Source: Comamonas sp. BIGb0152
Lineage (GTDB): Bacteria; Pseudomonadota; Gammaproteobacteria; Burkholderiales; Burkholderiaceae_C
Direction of reading: 5' to 3'
NCBI RefSeq assembly: GCF_024809975.1
Contig: NZ_JANUDY010000010.1
Span: 1-64,000, forward strand
Length of the DNA: 64,000 bases
Shown here: piece after piece, positions 8,006 to 18,050 of the stretch
Layout: each line of letters opens with the position of its first letter
Position numbering within the stretch: position 1 is the stretch's first letter
Notes under the pieces: model-generated
What the model saw: the letters and a program-made list of their open reading frames with translations, nothing else
The model's database searches: none
Told to the model about the DNA's origin: nothing
Position numbers and translations under genes: made by a program

Positions 8006-9574
8006 GTGAATCTGGATCTGGATCGCTCGCTGCTCAGCCTGGTGCTGCTGGCTTTGCTGTTGCTGGCGGCCTTGGCCAACTTGCTGATCTTGTGGCTGCG
8101 CCGGCCCAAGCTAGACCTGGGCGATGCCTGGTTGCAGCAGCAGGAGCGCCAGGCCCGCGACCAGCAGCAGACGGTGCAGGCCCTGGCGCGCAGCGAAGGC
8201 GCGCTCAGCCACTTGTCGCAACACCTCAGCCTGCAACTGCGCGAGCTGAACCAGGGCAGCCAGGATGTGATGGGCGAGTTCCGCGAATCGCTGGAAGCGC
8301 GCATGGCGCAGAGCCTGGCCGAATCCCGCCTGGGGCGCCAGGAGCTGACGCAGGCGCTGGCCGGGTTCGAGACCCAGCTGGCCCAGCGCCTGGCCCACCT
8401 CGATGCCGCCATCAACCAGCGCCTGTCGGTGCTCGATACCTCGCTGACCCAGAGGGTCGATGCGCTCACCCGTGCCAACCACCACAGCCTGACCACGCTC
8501 AAGACCGATGTGCAGTCGCACCTGGCGGGCCTGCAGGACGGGGTAGGGCGCCAGCTCGCGCAGCTGCTGCAGTCAAACCAGCAGCAGGCCGAGCAGCTGC
8601 GCGGCACGCTCAATGAGCGCCTGGCCAGCATCCAGAGCGACAACGCCAGCAAGCTCGAAGAGATGCGCAAGACGGTGGATGAAAAACTGCATGCCACCTT
8701 GGAGCAGCGCCTGGGTGAATCCTTCAAGCTGGTCAGCGACCGCCTGGAGCAGGTGCACAAGGGCCTGGGCGAGATGCAGACCCTGGCCGGCAGCGTGGGC
8801 GACCTCAAGCGTGTGATGACCAATGTCAAATCACGCGGCACCTGGGGCGAGCTGCAGCTGGGCATGATCATCGACAACGTGCTGACCGCCCAGCAGTACG
8901 CGAAGAACGTCAAGACCGTGCCGGGCAGCGATGAGATGGTGGAGTTCGCCATTCGCCTGCCGGGCCACAGCGACGACAAGCCGGTGTGGTTGCCCATCGA
9001 TTCCAAGTACCCGGTGGAGCACTACCAGCGCCTGATGGATGCGCAAGAGAGCATGGACAAGGCGGCGATCCAGTCGGCCAGCCTCGGCTTCGAGAACTCG
9101 ATCCGCCTGGAAGCCAAAAAGATCTACAGCAAGTATGTGTCTCCCCCCAATACCACCGATTTTGCGGTGCTCTACCTGCCCACCGAAGGCCTGTTTGCCG
9201 AGGTGATGCGCCGGCCGGGTTTGGTGGAAGCCTTGCAAAACGACTGCCGGGTGATGGTCTCCGGGCCTGCCAATCTGGCGGCGATGCTCAGCAGCCTGCA
9301 GATGGGTTTCAAGACCCTGGCCATCGAAAAGCGCAGCTCCGAGGTGTGGGCGGTGCTGGGCCAGGTCAAGACGGAGTTCTACAAATTTGGCGAGGTGGTG
9401 GAGGCCACGCGCAAATCGCTGGACCAGGCGGCCAAGAAGTTCGAGCAGGTCGATGTGCGCACGCGGGCGATCAAAAAACGGCTCTCGCATGTGCATGAGA
9501 CGCCGAGCGCCGGCGAGAGGGCTCCATTGACCACGGATACGGACGAAGGCGACAGCGCAGCCGCCCTGCCTTAG
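8006..9574 (+). CDS. rmuC: DNA recombination protein RmuC
   Basis: A protein of about 522 residues. An N-terminal membrane helix (roughly residues 6-28) is followed by a long Gln/Ala/Glu/Leu-rich coiled coil (to about 270), then the conserved RmuC nuclease-like domain with VKSRGTWGELQLGMIIDNVL, PVWLPIDSKYPVEHYQRL and GPANLAAMLSSLQMGF. RmuC limits inversions at short inverted repeats in E. coli and is thought to act on DNA structures. GTG 8006 is chosen because GGGGA ends 6 nt before it; the in-frame ATG at 8000 directly abuts that site. The MFS gene follows after 53 bp. Confidence 0.9.
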   Translation: MNLDLDRSLLSLVLLALLLLAALANLLILWLRRPKLDLGDAWLQQQERQARDQQQTVQALARSEGALSHLSQHLSLQLRELNQGSQDVMGEFRESLEARMAQSLAESRLGRQELTQALAGFETQLAQRLAHLDAAINQRLSVLDTSLTQRVDALTRANHHSLTTLKTDVQSHLAGLQDGVGRQLAQLLQSNQQQAEQLRGTLNERLASIQSDNASKLEEMRKTVDEKLHATLEQRLGESFKLVSDRLEQVHKGLGEMQTLAGSVGDLKRVMTNVKSRGTWGELQLGMIIDNVLTAQQYAKNVKTVPGSDEMVEFAIRLPGHSDDKPVWLPIDSKYPVEHYQRLMDAQESMDKAAIQSASLGFENSIRLEAKKIYSKYVSPPNTTDFAVLYLPTEGLFAEVMRRPGLVEALQNDCRVMVSGPANLAAMLSSLQMGFKTLAIEKRSSEVWAVLGQVKTEFYKFGEVVEATRKSLDQAAKKFEQVDVRTRAIKKRLSHVHETPSAGERAPLTTDTDEGDSAAALP

Positions 9575-9627
9575 CAGACAATGCAGGCCAAGCAAGCGCC
9601 AAGTGCCCAAGGTGCTGAGAGGAACGC

Positions 9628-10887
9628 GTGAATCGCGAGTTGATACGGCTGATCATCGGCCAGTTTTTTGTCCATACCTGCATGACAGGCACGCGCTTGG
9701 CAGCCCCGCTGCTGGCTCTGCGCGATGGCTACACCCCCGGCGCGGTGGGGTTCTTGCTCAGTCTTTTTGCGCTGACCCAGGTGTTTCTGGCGCTGCCGGC
9801 GGGCCGCTACGCCGACCGCCATGGCTTTAAGAAACCCATGCTGGCGGCGATTGCGCTGGCCTTGGTGGGCACCGCCATCGGTGTGGCCTTTCCCCGCTTT
9901 GAGGTGCTGTGCGTATCGGCGCTGCTGACGGGTGCCGGCTGCGGCATCTCCATCATCGCGCTGCAGCGCCATGCTGGCCGCGTCGCCCATGAGGCCAGTG
10001 AGCTGCGCCAGATCTTCAGCTGGCTGTCGCTGGGCCCGGCGATTGCCAATTTTCTGGGGCCCATGGTGACCGGGCTGATCATCGACCACTCCACCGGACA
10101 GGCGGGCAACAACCTGTCTTACCGCATCGCTTTTGCGGTGCTGGCGTTGTTCTCGGTGGTGGCCTGGTGGTGTGTGCGCAGCGCCCAGGAGGTGGCGCCG
10201 GCGCCCCCCAAGAGCAATGGCCAGCCGCACCATGCCTGGGACCTGCTGCGCGAGCAGTCCTTCCGGCGCTTGCTGATCGTCAACTGGCTGGTCGCGTCTT
10301 GCTGGGATGTACACACCTTTGTCGTGCCCCTGCTGGGCCATGACCGGGGGCTGTCGGCTTCCGAGATCGGTGCCGTGCTCGGTGTGTTTGCGCTGGCCGC
10401 CTTTGTCATTCGGGTGCTGTTGCCCGTTATCTCGCGCCATCTGCGCGAGATGACCGTGGTGATGGCCGCCATGGTGCTGACGGCCGCCATCTTTGCCATT
10501 TACCCGCTGATGCCCAATGCCTGGGCCATGGCCTTTTGCTCCGCCCTGCTGGGTATCGGCCTGGGCAGTGTGCAGCCCATGGCCATGAGCATGCTCCACC
10601 AGATCACCCCGGAAGAGCGCCACGGCGAAGCCGTGGGCTTGCGCCTGATGCTGATCAATGGCTCCAGCGTGTGCATGCCGCTGATGTTTGGTGCCGCAGG
10701 GGCGGCCATCGGTGTTGGAGGGGTTTTCTGGGTGATGGGCGCGCTGGTCGGGGCGGGCTCGCGCATGGCCTGGGTGCTGGGCAAAACACCGCTGCCCACG
10801 TTCAGGACCTTGGACGGCGCAGCGGTGCGGCCGGTGGCGGGCCCGGAGCAGGCCGAAAAGCCGGCACAGCCGCCTCGCCATCCATGA
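9628..10887 (+). CDS. MFS transporter
   Basis: A 419-residue major facilitator superfamily permease with about 12 hydrophobic helices. The loop 2-3 signature AGRYADRHGFKKP (near residues 57-69) is the canonical G-x3-D-R-x-G/x-K pattern. A Pro/Gln-rich hydrophilic tail of about 35 residues closes the protein. The start is GTG at 9628, preceded by AGAGGA with 5-nt spacing; no in-frame ATG is nearby upstream. The substrate is not evident; members of this type are often drug or metabolite exporters. It follows rmuC but is not obviously related in function. Confidence 0.85.
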   Translation: MNRELIRLIIGQFFVHTCMTGTRLAAPLLALRDGYTPGAVGFLLSLFALTQVFLALPAGRYADRHGFKKPMLAAIALALVGTAIGVAFPRFEVLCVSALLTGAGCGISIIALQRHAGRVAHEASELRQIFSWLSLGPAIANFLGPMVTGLIIDHSTGQAGNNLSYRIAFAVLALFSVVAWWCVRSAQEVAPAPPKSNGQPHHAWDLLREQSFRRLLIVNWLVASCWDVHTFVVPLLGHDRGLSASEIGAVLGVFALAAFVIRVLLPVISRHLREMTVVMAAMVLTAAIFAIYPLMPNAWAMAFCSALLGIGLGSVQPMAMSMLHQITPEERHGEAVGLRLMLINGSSVCMPLMFGAAGAAIGVGGVFWVMGALVGAGSRMAWVLGKTPLPTFRTLDGAAVRPVAGPEQAEKPAQPPRHP

Positions 10888-10979
10888 TGTCTGCAGCGCT
10901 GGCGTTCTGTGCGTTGGCATCTGGGCCGGAGCGGCGGCACAAGCGGCTAAACTGCAGGGCTTGAATGGGGGATTGAAGC

Positions 10980-11333
10980 ATGATGGATGGATTGGTATCC
11001 GGGCGCGTACTGGGCCAGCCGGTGGAGCGCAGCAGTAAAACCGGCAAGCCCTATGCGCTGGCCAAGGTGCGTGCCAATGCCGGCGCGGGCGATGGCGAGA
11101 TGCTGATTGTCAACGTCATCGCTTTTGACGATGCGCCGGTCGCTGCGCTCCTGGGACTGGGCGATGGCGACAGTATCTGCCTGTCGGGCAGCCTGACGCC
11201 CAAGGTCTGGGTGGACCGCGATGGCGTGACCCGCCCCAGTGTCGACATGGTGGCCCACCAGGTCCTCACGGCCTATGCCGTGGCGCGCAAGCGCGGCCTG
11301 GCTGGCGATGCCGACTTTGACGCGGCACCCTGA
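10980..11333 (+). CDS. OB-fold single-stranded DNA-binding-like protein
   Basis: A 117-residue protein with the strand pattern of the SSB/OB fold: GLVSGRVLGQPVERSSKTGKP, then a hydrophobic INVIAFDD strand, GDSICLSGSLTPKVW and a closing VDMVAHQVL segment. It is shorter than SSB and lacks the acidic SSB tail. It resembles the small OB-fold proteins often labelled single-stranded DNA-binding in Comamonadaceae. Role in replication or repair is inferred from fold and from tmk and holB just downstream. Start ATG 10980; a second ATG follows immediately at 10983. Confidence 0.65.
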   Translation: MMDGLVSGRVLGQPVERSSKTGKPYALAKVRANAGAGDGEMLIVNVIAFDDAPVAALLGLGDGDSICLSGSLTPKVWVDRDGVTRPSVDMVAHQVLTAYAVARKRGLAGDADFDAAP

Positions 11334-11411
11334 GGCAGCGGTGGTGGTATCGGGTACATGCGTCGCTGCCGTCTGCGGCAGGGTTTGCGGACACGTACAA
11401 TCTGGCGCAGC

Positions 11412-12107
11412 ATGACTCCATCCTCTCCCGCATCTTCTCCAGCTGCATTGCGCGGCCTGTTCATCAGCTTCGAAGGCATCGACGGTGCCGGTAAATCCTC
11501 GCACATCCAAGGCCTGCACGATGCCTTTTTGGCCGCAGGCCGCCAGGTGGTGTGCACGCGCGAGCCCGGGGGCACACCGCTGGCTGAAAAGCTGCGCGCA
11601 CTGTTCTTGCAGGAACCCATGGATGCCTTGACCGAGGCCTTGTTGGTGTTTGCCGGCCGGCGCGACCACCTGCAGCAGGTGATCGAGCCGGCACTGGCGC
11701 GCGGTGATGTGGTGCTGTGTGACCGTTTCACCGATGCCACCTTTGCCTACCAGGGCGCCGGGCGCGGCTTTGACCGGCAGGTGCTGTCGGTGCTGGAGCA
11801 TATGGTGCAGGCCCGGCCCGAGCTGGGCGAAGGCGTGCTGCGCCAGCCGGACCTGACGATCTGGTTTGACCTGCCCACGGACGTAGCCGCCGAGCGCCTG
11901 GCCGGTGCCCGCGCGCCCGACCGGTTTGAAGCCGAACCCCAGCAATTTTTTGCCCGGGTGGCGGCCGGTTACGCCGAACGCGCCCAGGCGCAGCCCGAGA
12001 GATTCGCGCGCATCGATTCTCACCAGTCCAAGCCGGCGGTATGGCAGGCGGTGCGCCAGGCCGTTGAGGCCCATGGCTGGCTGGCGGCCGGCCAGGTGGG
12101 AGGCTGA
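11412..12107 (+). CDS. tmk: Thymidylate kinase
   Basis: A 231-residue dTMP kinase making dTDP for DNA synthesis. The P loop [11 protein letters not shown] is near residues 20-30, [15 protein letters not shown] follows the family TREPGGT motif, and [16 protein letters not shown] is the substrate-binding DR motif. [20 protein letters not shown] is the lid region. ATG 11412 is chosen since the conserved domain starts about 15 residues later and the frame upstream has no better start. holB starts 1 nt after the stop, so they are translationally coupled, the usual order in betaproteobacteria. Confidence 0.95.
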   Translation: MTPSSPASSPAALRGLFISFEGIDGAGKSSHIQGLHDAFLAAGRQVVCTREPGGTPLAEKLRALFLQEPMDALTEALLVFAGRRDHLQQVIEPALARGDVVLCDRFTDATFAYQGAGRGFDRQVLSVLEHMVQARPELGEGVLRQPDLTIWFDLPTDVAAERLAGARAPDRFEAEPQQFFARVAAGYAERAQAQPERFARIDSHQSKPAVWQAVRQAVEAHGWLAAGQVGG

Positions 12108-12108
12108 C

Positions 12109-13152
12109 ATGGCCACCGCCAAGAACACCGCTGCGGCCGAGGCCGCTACACTGGCGCCCGCGCCCACCGCCCCCTGGATTGCCCGGCAGCGCGAGCTGTT
12201 GCTGGCCCAGCGCGGCCATGCCTGGCTGCTGCAAGGCCCCTCGGGCCTGGGCCAGTTTTCGCTGGCTATGGGCCTGGTGCGTGCCTGGCTCTGCGATGCG
12301 CCGACGCCGCAAGGCGCCTGTGGCCAGTGCGCCAGCTGCCATGCGATCGATGTGCATGCCCATACGGACCTGTGTGTGCTGATGCCCGAGACCGAAATGC
12401 TGGCACTGGGCTGGCCGCTGCCGGAAAAAGCCCAGGCCGATATCGACGACAAGAAGCGCAAGCCGAGCCAGGAGATCCGGGTGGACGCGATGCGCGATGC
12501 GGTGGAGTTCACCCAGCGGACCTCGGGCCGGGGCAAGGGCAAGGCGGTGTTGGTGTTCCCGGCGGAAAAAATGAATGCCGTCACCGCCAATGCGCTGCTC
12601 AAAACCCTGGAGGAGCCACCGGGCGATGCCCGTTTTGTGCTGGCCACCGAGGCCGCGCACCAGCTGCTGCCCACCATCCGCAGCCGCTGCCTGGCCCACA
12701 CCATGCAATGGCCCGATGCACAGTCGGCGCGCGCCTGGCTGCTGGCGCAGTCGGTGCCGCAAGACCAGGTGGATGCGCTGCTGCAAGCCGCGGGTGGCCG
12801 CCCTGACGATGCGCTGGCGCAAATGCAGGCCGGCCGCTCGCCCCAGGTCTGGAAAAAACTGCCCAAGGATTTGGCCAATGGCCAGCCCGGTGCGCTGGCC
12901 AGCCTGTCCGCGCCCGAGGTGGTCGACGCCTTGCAAAAGCTTTGCCACGATTTGCTGATGCTGCGTGTGGGGGCGGCGCCACGATTTTTTGATGCCGCTG
13001 ATCTGCCGGCACCCCCTGCGCTGGCCGTGCTGGCGCGATGGAGCAAGGCCTTGATGCAGTCGATGCGCACGGCCACGCACCCTTTCAACCAGGGGCTGAT
13101 GCTCGAGGCCCTGGTCGCGCAGGCGGCCAGCGTGCTGCAGTCACGGCGCTGA
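12109..13152 (+). CDS. holB: DNA polymerase III subunit delta prime
   Basis: A 347-residue clamp-loader subunit. Visible features are a degenerate P loop (GPSGLGQFSLAMGL), the zinc-binding cysteine cluster in GACGQCASCHAIDVHAH, and the AAA+ sensor region NAVTANALLKTLEEPPGD followed by LATEAAHQLLPTIRSRC. The P-loop Lys/Thr are replaced by Gln/Phe, which fits the known inability of delta prime to hydrolyse ATP. It lies in a tmk-holB-pilZ-tatD arrangement and acts with DnaX and HolA to load the beta clamp. Confidence 0.94.
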   Translation: MATAKNTAAAEAATLAPAPTAPWIARQRELLLAQRGHAWLLQGPSGLGQFSLAMGLVRAWLCDAPTPQGACGQCASCHAIDVHAHTDLCVLMPETEMLALGWPLPEKAQADIDDKKRKPSQEIRVDAMRDAVEFTQRTSGRGKGKAVLVFPAEKMNAVTANALLKTLEEPPGDARFVLATEAAHQLLPTIRSRCLAHTMQWPDAQSARAWLLAQSVPQDQVDALLQAAGGRPDDALAQMQAGRSPQVWKKLPKDLANGQPGALASLSAPEVVDALQKLCHDLLMLRVGAAPRFFDAADLPAPPALAVLARWSKALMQSMRTATHPFNQGLMLEALVAQAASVLQSRR

Positions 13153-13249
13153 GCCGGCTCCATCGGCCGGTGTAACAGGGCCGCTAACTGGCCTTTGTTT
13201 GCGCTGGCATCTGCAAATTGACTGCAAAATTTGGTTATCCTTAGAATCT

Positions 13250-13624
13250 ATGAACAGTCCTACCCCCGCACCGGGCACGGCCAGTGCTCGCCCCAGCGTG
13301 TTGCAACTGGCCATCAAGGAAAAGGCCGCGCTGTATGCGGCCTACATCCCCTTGTTCAAGGAAGGTGGCATCTTTGTACCCACGCCCAAGGACTATGCGC
13401 TGGGCGATGATGTCTACCTGCTACTGACCCTGCCGCAGGATCCGCAGCGCTACCCCATCGCCGGCAAGGTCGGCTGGGTCACGCCGGCGGGTGCGGGCGG
13501 CAACCGCACCCAGGGGATTGGCGTGCGCTTTCCCAAAGACCCCAAAACCGATGAATTGCGTTACAAGATTGAACAGATCTTGGGCACAGCCTTGCAGGCT
13601 GACCGCGCAACCCAGACGATTTAG
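13250..13624 (+). CDS. PilZ domain protein
   Basis: A 124-residue single PilZ domain protein. LQLAIKEKAALYAAYIPLFK, GGIFVPTPKDYALGDDVYLLL and GKVGWVTPAG...GIGVRFP match the PilZ subtype that sits between holB and tatD and is needed for type IV pilus biogenesis in gamma- and betaproteobacteria. The classical c-di-GMP-binding RxxxR motif at the N terminus is absent, as in the Pseudomonas PilZ protein itself. ATG 13250 is chosen because the domain starts about 15 residues later. Confidence 0.88.
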   Translation: MNSPTPAPGTASARPSVLQLAIKEKAALYAAYIPLFKEGGIFVPTPKDYALGDDVYLLLTLPQDPQRYPIAGKVGWVTPAGAGGNRTQGIGVRFPKDPKTDELRYKIEQILGTALQADRATQTI

Positions 13625-13779
13625 GCCCCGGCTTGGTGCCTTGTCTTGCCCCGATGTCCGAGCCGGGCTGACAGGGTTTTACAGTGGTGGGCGGCGGCAG
13701 CGCAGCCAGAGCGCGGACAATGGCAGCAGTTTTTGTATTTGGACTGCGGCGCTTTGCCCGACTGCAGCGTTCACGACCG

Positions 13780-14586
13780 ATGTTCACCGACTCCCACTGC
13801 CACCTCAACTTTCCCGAGCTCGTTCAGGACTTGCCCGCCATCCGCGCCAAGATGGACGAGGCGCGGGTGACCCGCGCGCTGTGCATCAGCTGCACGATGG
13901 AGGAGTTCCCCGACGTGCATGCGCTGGCGATGCGCTATGACAACTTCTGGTGCAGCGTGGGCGTGCACCCGGATACCGAAGGGCTGACGGAGCCTTCCGT
14001 GCAGGACCTGGTGGAGCGCGCGGCGCTGCCCCGGGTGGTGGCCATTGGCGAGACTGGGCTGGACTACTACGGCATGGAAGACCGCAAGGGCGGGCGCACG
14101 ATTGCCGATCTGGAATGGCAGCGCGAGCGCTTTCGCACCCATATCCGTGCCGCCCAGCAGGTGCGTAAACCGTTGGTGATCCACACCCGCAGCGCATCTG
14201 ACGACACCTTGCGGCTGCTGCGCGAAGAGGGCGAGACCGGTGGCACGAATGCCGCAGGCGGTGTGTTCCACTGCTTTACCGAGAGCATGGAAGTTGCCCG
14301 CGCAGCGCTGGACCTGGGTTTTTACATCTCTTTTTCCGGCATCATCACCTTCAAGAAGGCCCAGGATCTGCGCGATGTGGCCGCCTTTGTGCCCGAAGAC
14401 CGTTTGCTCATCGAGACCGACAGCCCCTACCTGGCGCCGGTTCCCTTTCGGGGCAAGACCAATATCCCCGCCTATGTGCCGCATGTGGCCGCGCAGATTG
14501 CCCAGGTGCGCGGCACCAGCGTGGAAGCGGTGGCCGAAGCCACCAACCGCAATTTCGATCGACTCTTCAGCGGAGTGCTGTCATGA
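13780..14586 (+). CDS. TatD family metal-dependent hydrolase
   Basis: A 268-residue TIM-barrel DNase of the TatD/YcfH family. Metal-ligand motifs are in order: DSHCHLNF at the N terminus, a Glu in [11 protein letters not shown], a His in [15 protein letters not shown], and an Asp in [17 protein letters not shown]. Members are Mg-dependent 3'-5' exonucleases or related hydrolases. ATG 13780 begins the conserved MFTDSHCH; the frame extends upstream but without conservation. The next gene overlaps by 4 nt. Confidence 0.93.
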   Translation: MFTDSHCHLNFPELVQDLPAIRAKMDEARVTRALCISCTMEEFPDVHALAMRYDNFWCSVGVHPDTEGLTEPSVQDLVERAALPRVVAIGETGLDYYGMEDRKGGRTIADLEWQRERFRTHIRAAQQVRKPLVIHTRSASDDTLRLLREEGETGGTNAAGGVFHCFTESMEVARAALDLGFYISFSGIITFKKAQDLRDVAAFVPEDRLLIETDSPYLAPVPFRGKTNIPAYVPHVAAQIAQVRGTSVEAVAEATNRNFDRLFSGVLS

Positions 14587-15395
14587 AGCTGCCTGCTAGC
14601 CCTGGTTCTTTGTCTGTGCTTCGCGCGGCCTGCGCGGCGGCCTTGTGGCTGGCCTGCGCGGCCGCCCAGGCGGGCTCTTATGACGATTTCTTCACCCGCA
14701 TCATCCGCGACGATGCCAAGGGCATCGAGGCGCTGGTGCAACGCGGCTTTGACCCCAATACCGTCAGCGAGAAGGGTGAGACGGGCCTGACCCAGGCCTT
14801 CAAGCTCGACTCCTACCGCGCTGCCAAGGGCATGATTGCGCTGCCTGCGACCCAGGTGAACCTGGCCAATGCCAAGGGCGAGACACCGCTGATGATGGCG
14901 GCCATCAAAGGCCAGGTCGATCTGGCCAAGGCCTTGATTGCCCGGGGCGCCGATGTGAACCGTGAGGGCTGGACGCCGCTGCACTACGCGGTATCAGCCC
15001 CCAGCGAAGACGGCTCGGATCTGCAGATGGTGGCGCTGCTGCTGGAGCAACATGCCTATATCGATGCCGCATCGCCCAATGGCACGACGCCGTTGATGAT
15101 GGCGGCGCAATACGGCACGCGCAGCGCCGTGCAGTTGCTGATCAAAGAGGGCGCCGACCCCAGGCTGAAAAACCAGCAAGGCCTGACGGCCAGTGATTTT
15201 GCCAGCCGCGCCGACCGCTCGGAAGTGGTGGCCTGGCTGAGCCAGGCCGGCGCCGCAGCGCCAGGGGCGGGTGCAAGCGCGGGGGCAGCAACTGCAAGCA
15301 GCACGGCCGTGCCCAAGCCGCAGCCCGGCACCTATGTGCCGCAGAAACCGGCGTTCCCCCAGGAAGGCCGGCGCAAGATCCAGAGCAATTGGTAA
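14583..15395 (+). CDS. Secreted ankyrin repeat protein
   Basis: A 270-residue exported protein. Residues 1-31 form a signal peptide ending AAAQA/GS. About four to five ankyrin repeats follow (roughly residues 35-215): [60 protein letters not shown] and [20 protein letters not shown]. An Ala/Gly/Pro-rich tail ends in basic residues. Ankyrin repeats bind other proteins; a periplasmic partner is not evident. Its start overlaps the tatD stop (ATGA), implying translational coupling. Confidence 0.85.
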   Translation: MKLPASPGSLSVLRAACAAALWLACAAAQAGSYDDFFTRIIRDDAKGIEALVQRGFDPNTVSEKGETGLTQAFKLDSYRAAKGMIALPATQVNLANAKGETPLMMAAIKGQVDLAKALIARGADVNREGWTPLHYAVSAPSEDGSDLQMVALLLEQHAYIDAASPNGTTPLMMAAQYGTRSAVQLLIKEGADPRLKNQQGLTASDFASRADRSEVVAWLSQAGAAAPGAGASAGAATASSTAVPKPQPGTYVPQKPAFPQEGRRKIQSNW

Positions 15396-15447
15396 TGCGG
15401 CCGATAGCGCTGCGGGTCGGGCGCTTTCAGCAGTGGGCTGCAGGGGC

Positions 15448-15478
15448 TTGACATTCACACCATGGCAATCTTTAGAGT
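15448..15478 (+). promoter_or_regulatory. MerR-family (CueR-like) promoter of copA
   Basis: TTGACA (15448-15453) and TAGAGT (15473-15478) are separated by 19 bp, the overlong spacing typical of promoters activated by MerR-family regulators. The spacer ends in CCATGGCAATCT, similar to CueR-type copper operators in front of P-type ATPases. No cueR gene is in the window. Transcription would begin near 15485. Confidence 0.65.
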
Positions 15479-15506
15479 GGCTGCCATGGATAGAAAGACC
15501 CCCGCC

Positions 15507-18002
15507 ATGCGCACCCAGACCTCCTCCTCTCCCCCACTTTTGCAACTGCCGATTGAGGGCATGACCTGCGCCTCCTGCGTCGGCCGTGTCGAGCGCGCAC
15601 TCCAGGCCGTGCCTGGGGTGCAAAGCGCCCATGTCAATCTGGCCACCGAGCAGGCCAGCCTGCAGTTGGGCGACCAGGCGCCAGCCGCGCAGGTGCTGGC
15701 CCAGGCCGTGGCCGCCGTCAACAAGGCTGGCTACAGCGTGCCTGCGCAGTCCTTGGTGTTGCAGATTGAGGGCATGACCTGCGCGTCTTGCGTCGGCCGG
15801 GTCGAGCGTGCGCTGCAGGCCGTGCCTGGTGTGCAGACGGCAGCGGTGAACCTGGCGACCGAGCGGGCCACACTGCAGCTGCAGGGCGGGGTGAGCGCCG
15901 AGCAACTGCTGGCCGCCGTGGCCAAGGCCGGCTATGCCGCCCGCCCGCTGCCCCAGGCGGCTGAGGCCGGCGCGGCTGCCGATGCCCATGACGCCCAGGC
16001 CCAGCGCCAGCAGCAGGCCCAGCAAAGCCTGCAGCGTGATTTGCTGCTGGCGGCCGTGCTGGCGGCCCCTGTGTTTGTGCTGGAGATGGGCGGCCATATG
16101 CTGCCGGGCTTTCACCACTGGGTGGCCCAGTGGCTGCCCCAGCAGAGCAATTGGCTGCTGCAGTGGCTGCTGACCAGCCTGGTGCTGGCGGGCCCTGGAC
16201 GCCGCTTTTTCCGCCTGGGGCTGCCGGCGCTGCTGCGGGCAGCGCCCGATATGAATTCGCTGGTGGCGGTGGGCACTTTGTCGGCCTATCTCTACTCGCT
16301 GGTGGCCACCTTCGCGCCCACGGCTTTGCCAGCCGGCACCGTGCATGTCTATTTCGAAGCGGCCGCGGTGATCGTGGTGCTGATCTTGCTGGGCCGCTGG
16401 ATGGAGGCGCGTGCCAAGGGCAATACCTCGGCAGCGATCAAGCGCCTGGTGCAGCTGCAGGCCAAGACGGCCTGGGTGATGCGCGATGGCGATTGGAAGT
16501 CGCTGGCCATTGCGCTGGTACAGCCGGGGGATGCCGTGCAGGTGCGCCCGGGCGAGCGCATTCCAGTCGATGGGCGGGTGACCGATGGCCAGAGTTATGT
16601 CGATGAATCAATGATCAGCGGCGAGCCCGTGCCAGTGCACAAAACCACGGGCGCACAGGTGGTCGGCGGCACCATCAACCAAAAGGGCGCCTTGACCTTG
16701 GAGGCCACCGAGGTGGGCGGCAACACGGTGCTGGCGCAGATCATTCGCATGGTCGAGCAAGCCCAGGGCGGCAAGCTGCCGATCCAGGCCGTAGTCGACA
16801 AGGTGACCATGTGGTTTGTGCCGGCGGTCATGGCCGCTGCGCTGCTGACCTTTGTGCTCTGGCTGCTGCTGGGCCCAACGCCAGCGCTGAGCCTGGCGCT
16901 GGTCAATGCGGTCGCTGTGCTGATCATTGCCTGCCCTTGTGCGATGGGCCTGGCCACGCCGACCTCGATCATGGTGGCCACCGGCCGTGCGGCCCAGCTG
17001 GGCGTACTGTTCCGCAAAGGTGAGGCCCTGCAGTTGCTCAAGGACGCCCAGGTCGTCGCCGTGGACAAGACCGGCACCTTGACCGAAGGCCGGCCCGCGC
17101 TGACCGACCTGGTGCTGGCACCGGGCTTTGAGCGCGCAGCCGTGCTGGCGGCGGTGGCTGCGGTCGAGAGCCAGTCCGAACACCCGATTGCGCAGGCCAT
17201 TGTGCAGGCCGCCCAGGCCGAAGGCCTGCAGATACCGCCGCTGGCCGGCTTTGAATCGCTCACCGGCTTTGGCGTGCGCGCCGATGTCGCGGGCGTGCGG
17301 GTAGACGTGGGCGCGGACCGCCTGATGGCGCAGCTGGGTGCCGATGTGGCGGTGTTCGGGGAGGACGCTGCCCGCCTGGGCGCCGAAGGCAAGACGCCGC
17401 TGTATGCCGCTCTCAACGGCCAGCTGGCTGCGATGATTGCCGTGGCCGACCCGATCAAGCCCACGACGCGGGCGGCCATTGATGGCCTGCATGCCATGGG
17501 GCTCAAGGTGGCGATGATCACGGGCGACAACCGCCGCACCGGCGAGGCGATTGCCCAACAACTGGGCATTGACGAGGTGGTGGCCGAGGTGCTGCCCGAT
17601 GGCAAGGTGGCCGCTGTCAAGCGGCTGCGGGCCACGCATGGCGCGCTGGCCTATGTGGGCGATGGCATCAACGATGCGCCTGCCTTGGCCGAGGCCGATG
17701 TGGGCATTGCCGTGGGCTCGGGCACCGATATCGCCATCGAGTCGGCCGATGTGGTGCTGATGGGCGGCGACCTGCGCGGTGTCGTCACCGCCATCGGCCT
17801 GTCGCGCGCTGCCATGCGCAATATCCACCAAAACCTGTTCTGGGCCTTTGCCTACAACGTGGCGCTGATACCGGTGGCGGCGGGCCTGCTGTACCCCGTC
17901 AACGGCACCTTGCTGTCGCCGGTGTTTGCGGCGGGGGCCATGGCGCTGTCGAGTGTGTTTGTGCTGGCCAATGCGCTGCGGCTCAAGCGTTTTAAAGTTT
18001 GA
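15507..18002 (+). CDS. copA: Copper-translocating P-type ATPase with two HMA domains
   Basis: An 831-residue P1B-ATPase that exports Cu(I) from the cytosol. Two N-terminal heavy-metal-binding domains each carry [20 protein letters not shown], followed by eight membrane helices. The ion-binding CPC is in [14 protein letters not shown], the phosphorylated Asp in [10 protein letters not shown], the SEHP nucleotide-binding motif in [11 protein letters not shown], and the hinge motif is [19 protein letters not shown] 15507 is chosen because the predicted promoter puts transcription start near 15485. ATG 15462 then lies inside the promoter, and ATG 15486 would be leaderless but remains possible. 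Confidence 0.95.
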   Translation: MRTQTSSSPPLLQLPIEGMTCASCVGRVERALQAVPGVQSAHVNLATEQASLQLGDQAPAAQVLAQAVAAVNKAGYSVPAQSLVLQIEGMTCASCVGRVERALQAVPGVQTAAVNLATERATLQLQGGVSAEQLLAAVAKAGYAARPLPQAAEAGAAADAHDAQAQRQQQAQQSLQRDLLLAAVLAAPVFVLEMGGHMLPGFHHWVAQWLPQQSNWLLQWLLTSLVLAGPGRRFFRLGLPALLRAAPDMNSLVAVGTLSAYLYSLVATFAPTALPAGTVHVYFEAAAVIVVLILLGRWMEARAKGNTSAAIKRLVQLQAKTAWVMRDGDWKSLAIALVQPGDAVQVRPGERIPVDGRVTDGQSYVDESMISGEPVPVHKTTGAQVVGGTINQKGALTLEATEVGGNTVLAQIIRMVEQAQGGKLPIQAVVDKVTMWFVPAVMAAALLTFVLWLLLGPTPALSLALVNAVAVLIIACPCAMGLATPTSIMVATGRAAQLGVLFRKGEALQLLKDAQVVAVDKTGTLTEGRPALTDLVLAPGFERAAVLAAVAAVESQSEHPIAQAIVQAAQAEGLQIPPLAGFESLTGFGVRADVAGVRVDVGADRLMAQLGADVAVFGEDAARLGAEGKTPLYAALNGQLAAMIAVADPIKPTTRAAIDGLHAMGLKVAMITGDNRRTGEAIAQQLGIDEVVAEVLPDGKVAAVKRLRATHGALAYVGDGINDAPALAEADVGIAVGSGTDIAIESADVVLMGGDLRGVVTAIGLSRAAMRNIHQNLFWAFAYNVALIPVAAGLLYPVNGTLLSPVFAAGAMALSSVFVLANALRLKRFKV
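15551..15650 (+). repeat. HMA-domain coding repeat, copy 1
   Basis: This 100-bp segment of copA, starting GATTGAGGGCATGACCTGCG, recurs 213 bp (71 codons) downstream with about ten mismatches. It encodes the first metal-binding domain and reflects a tandem domain duplication. Confidence 0.8.
15764..15863 (+). repeat. HMA-domain coding repeat, copy 2
   Basis: Second copy of the copA metal-binding-domain repeat, offset 71 codons from the first. The CxxC motif and the following amphipathic helix are identical at protein level; the remaining differences are mainly after VPGVQ. Confidence 0.8.
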
Positions 18003-18050
18003 GGTGATGAAAGGAATGGCGCTTCCCTTTGTTCTGATGTAATACCAGAC

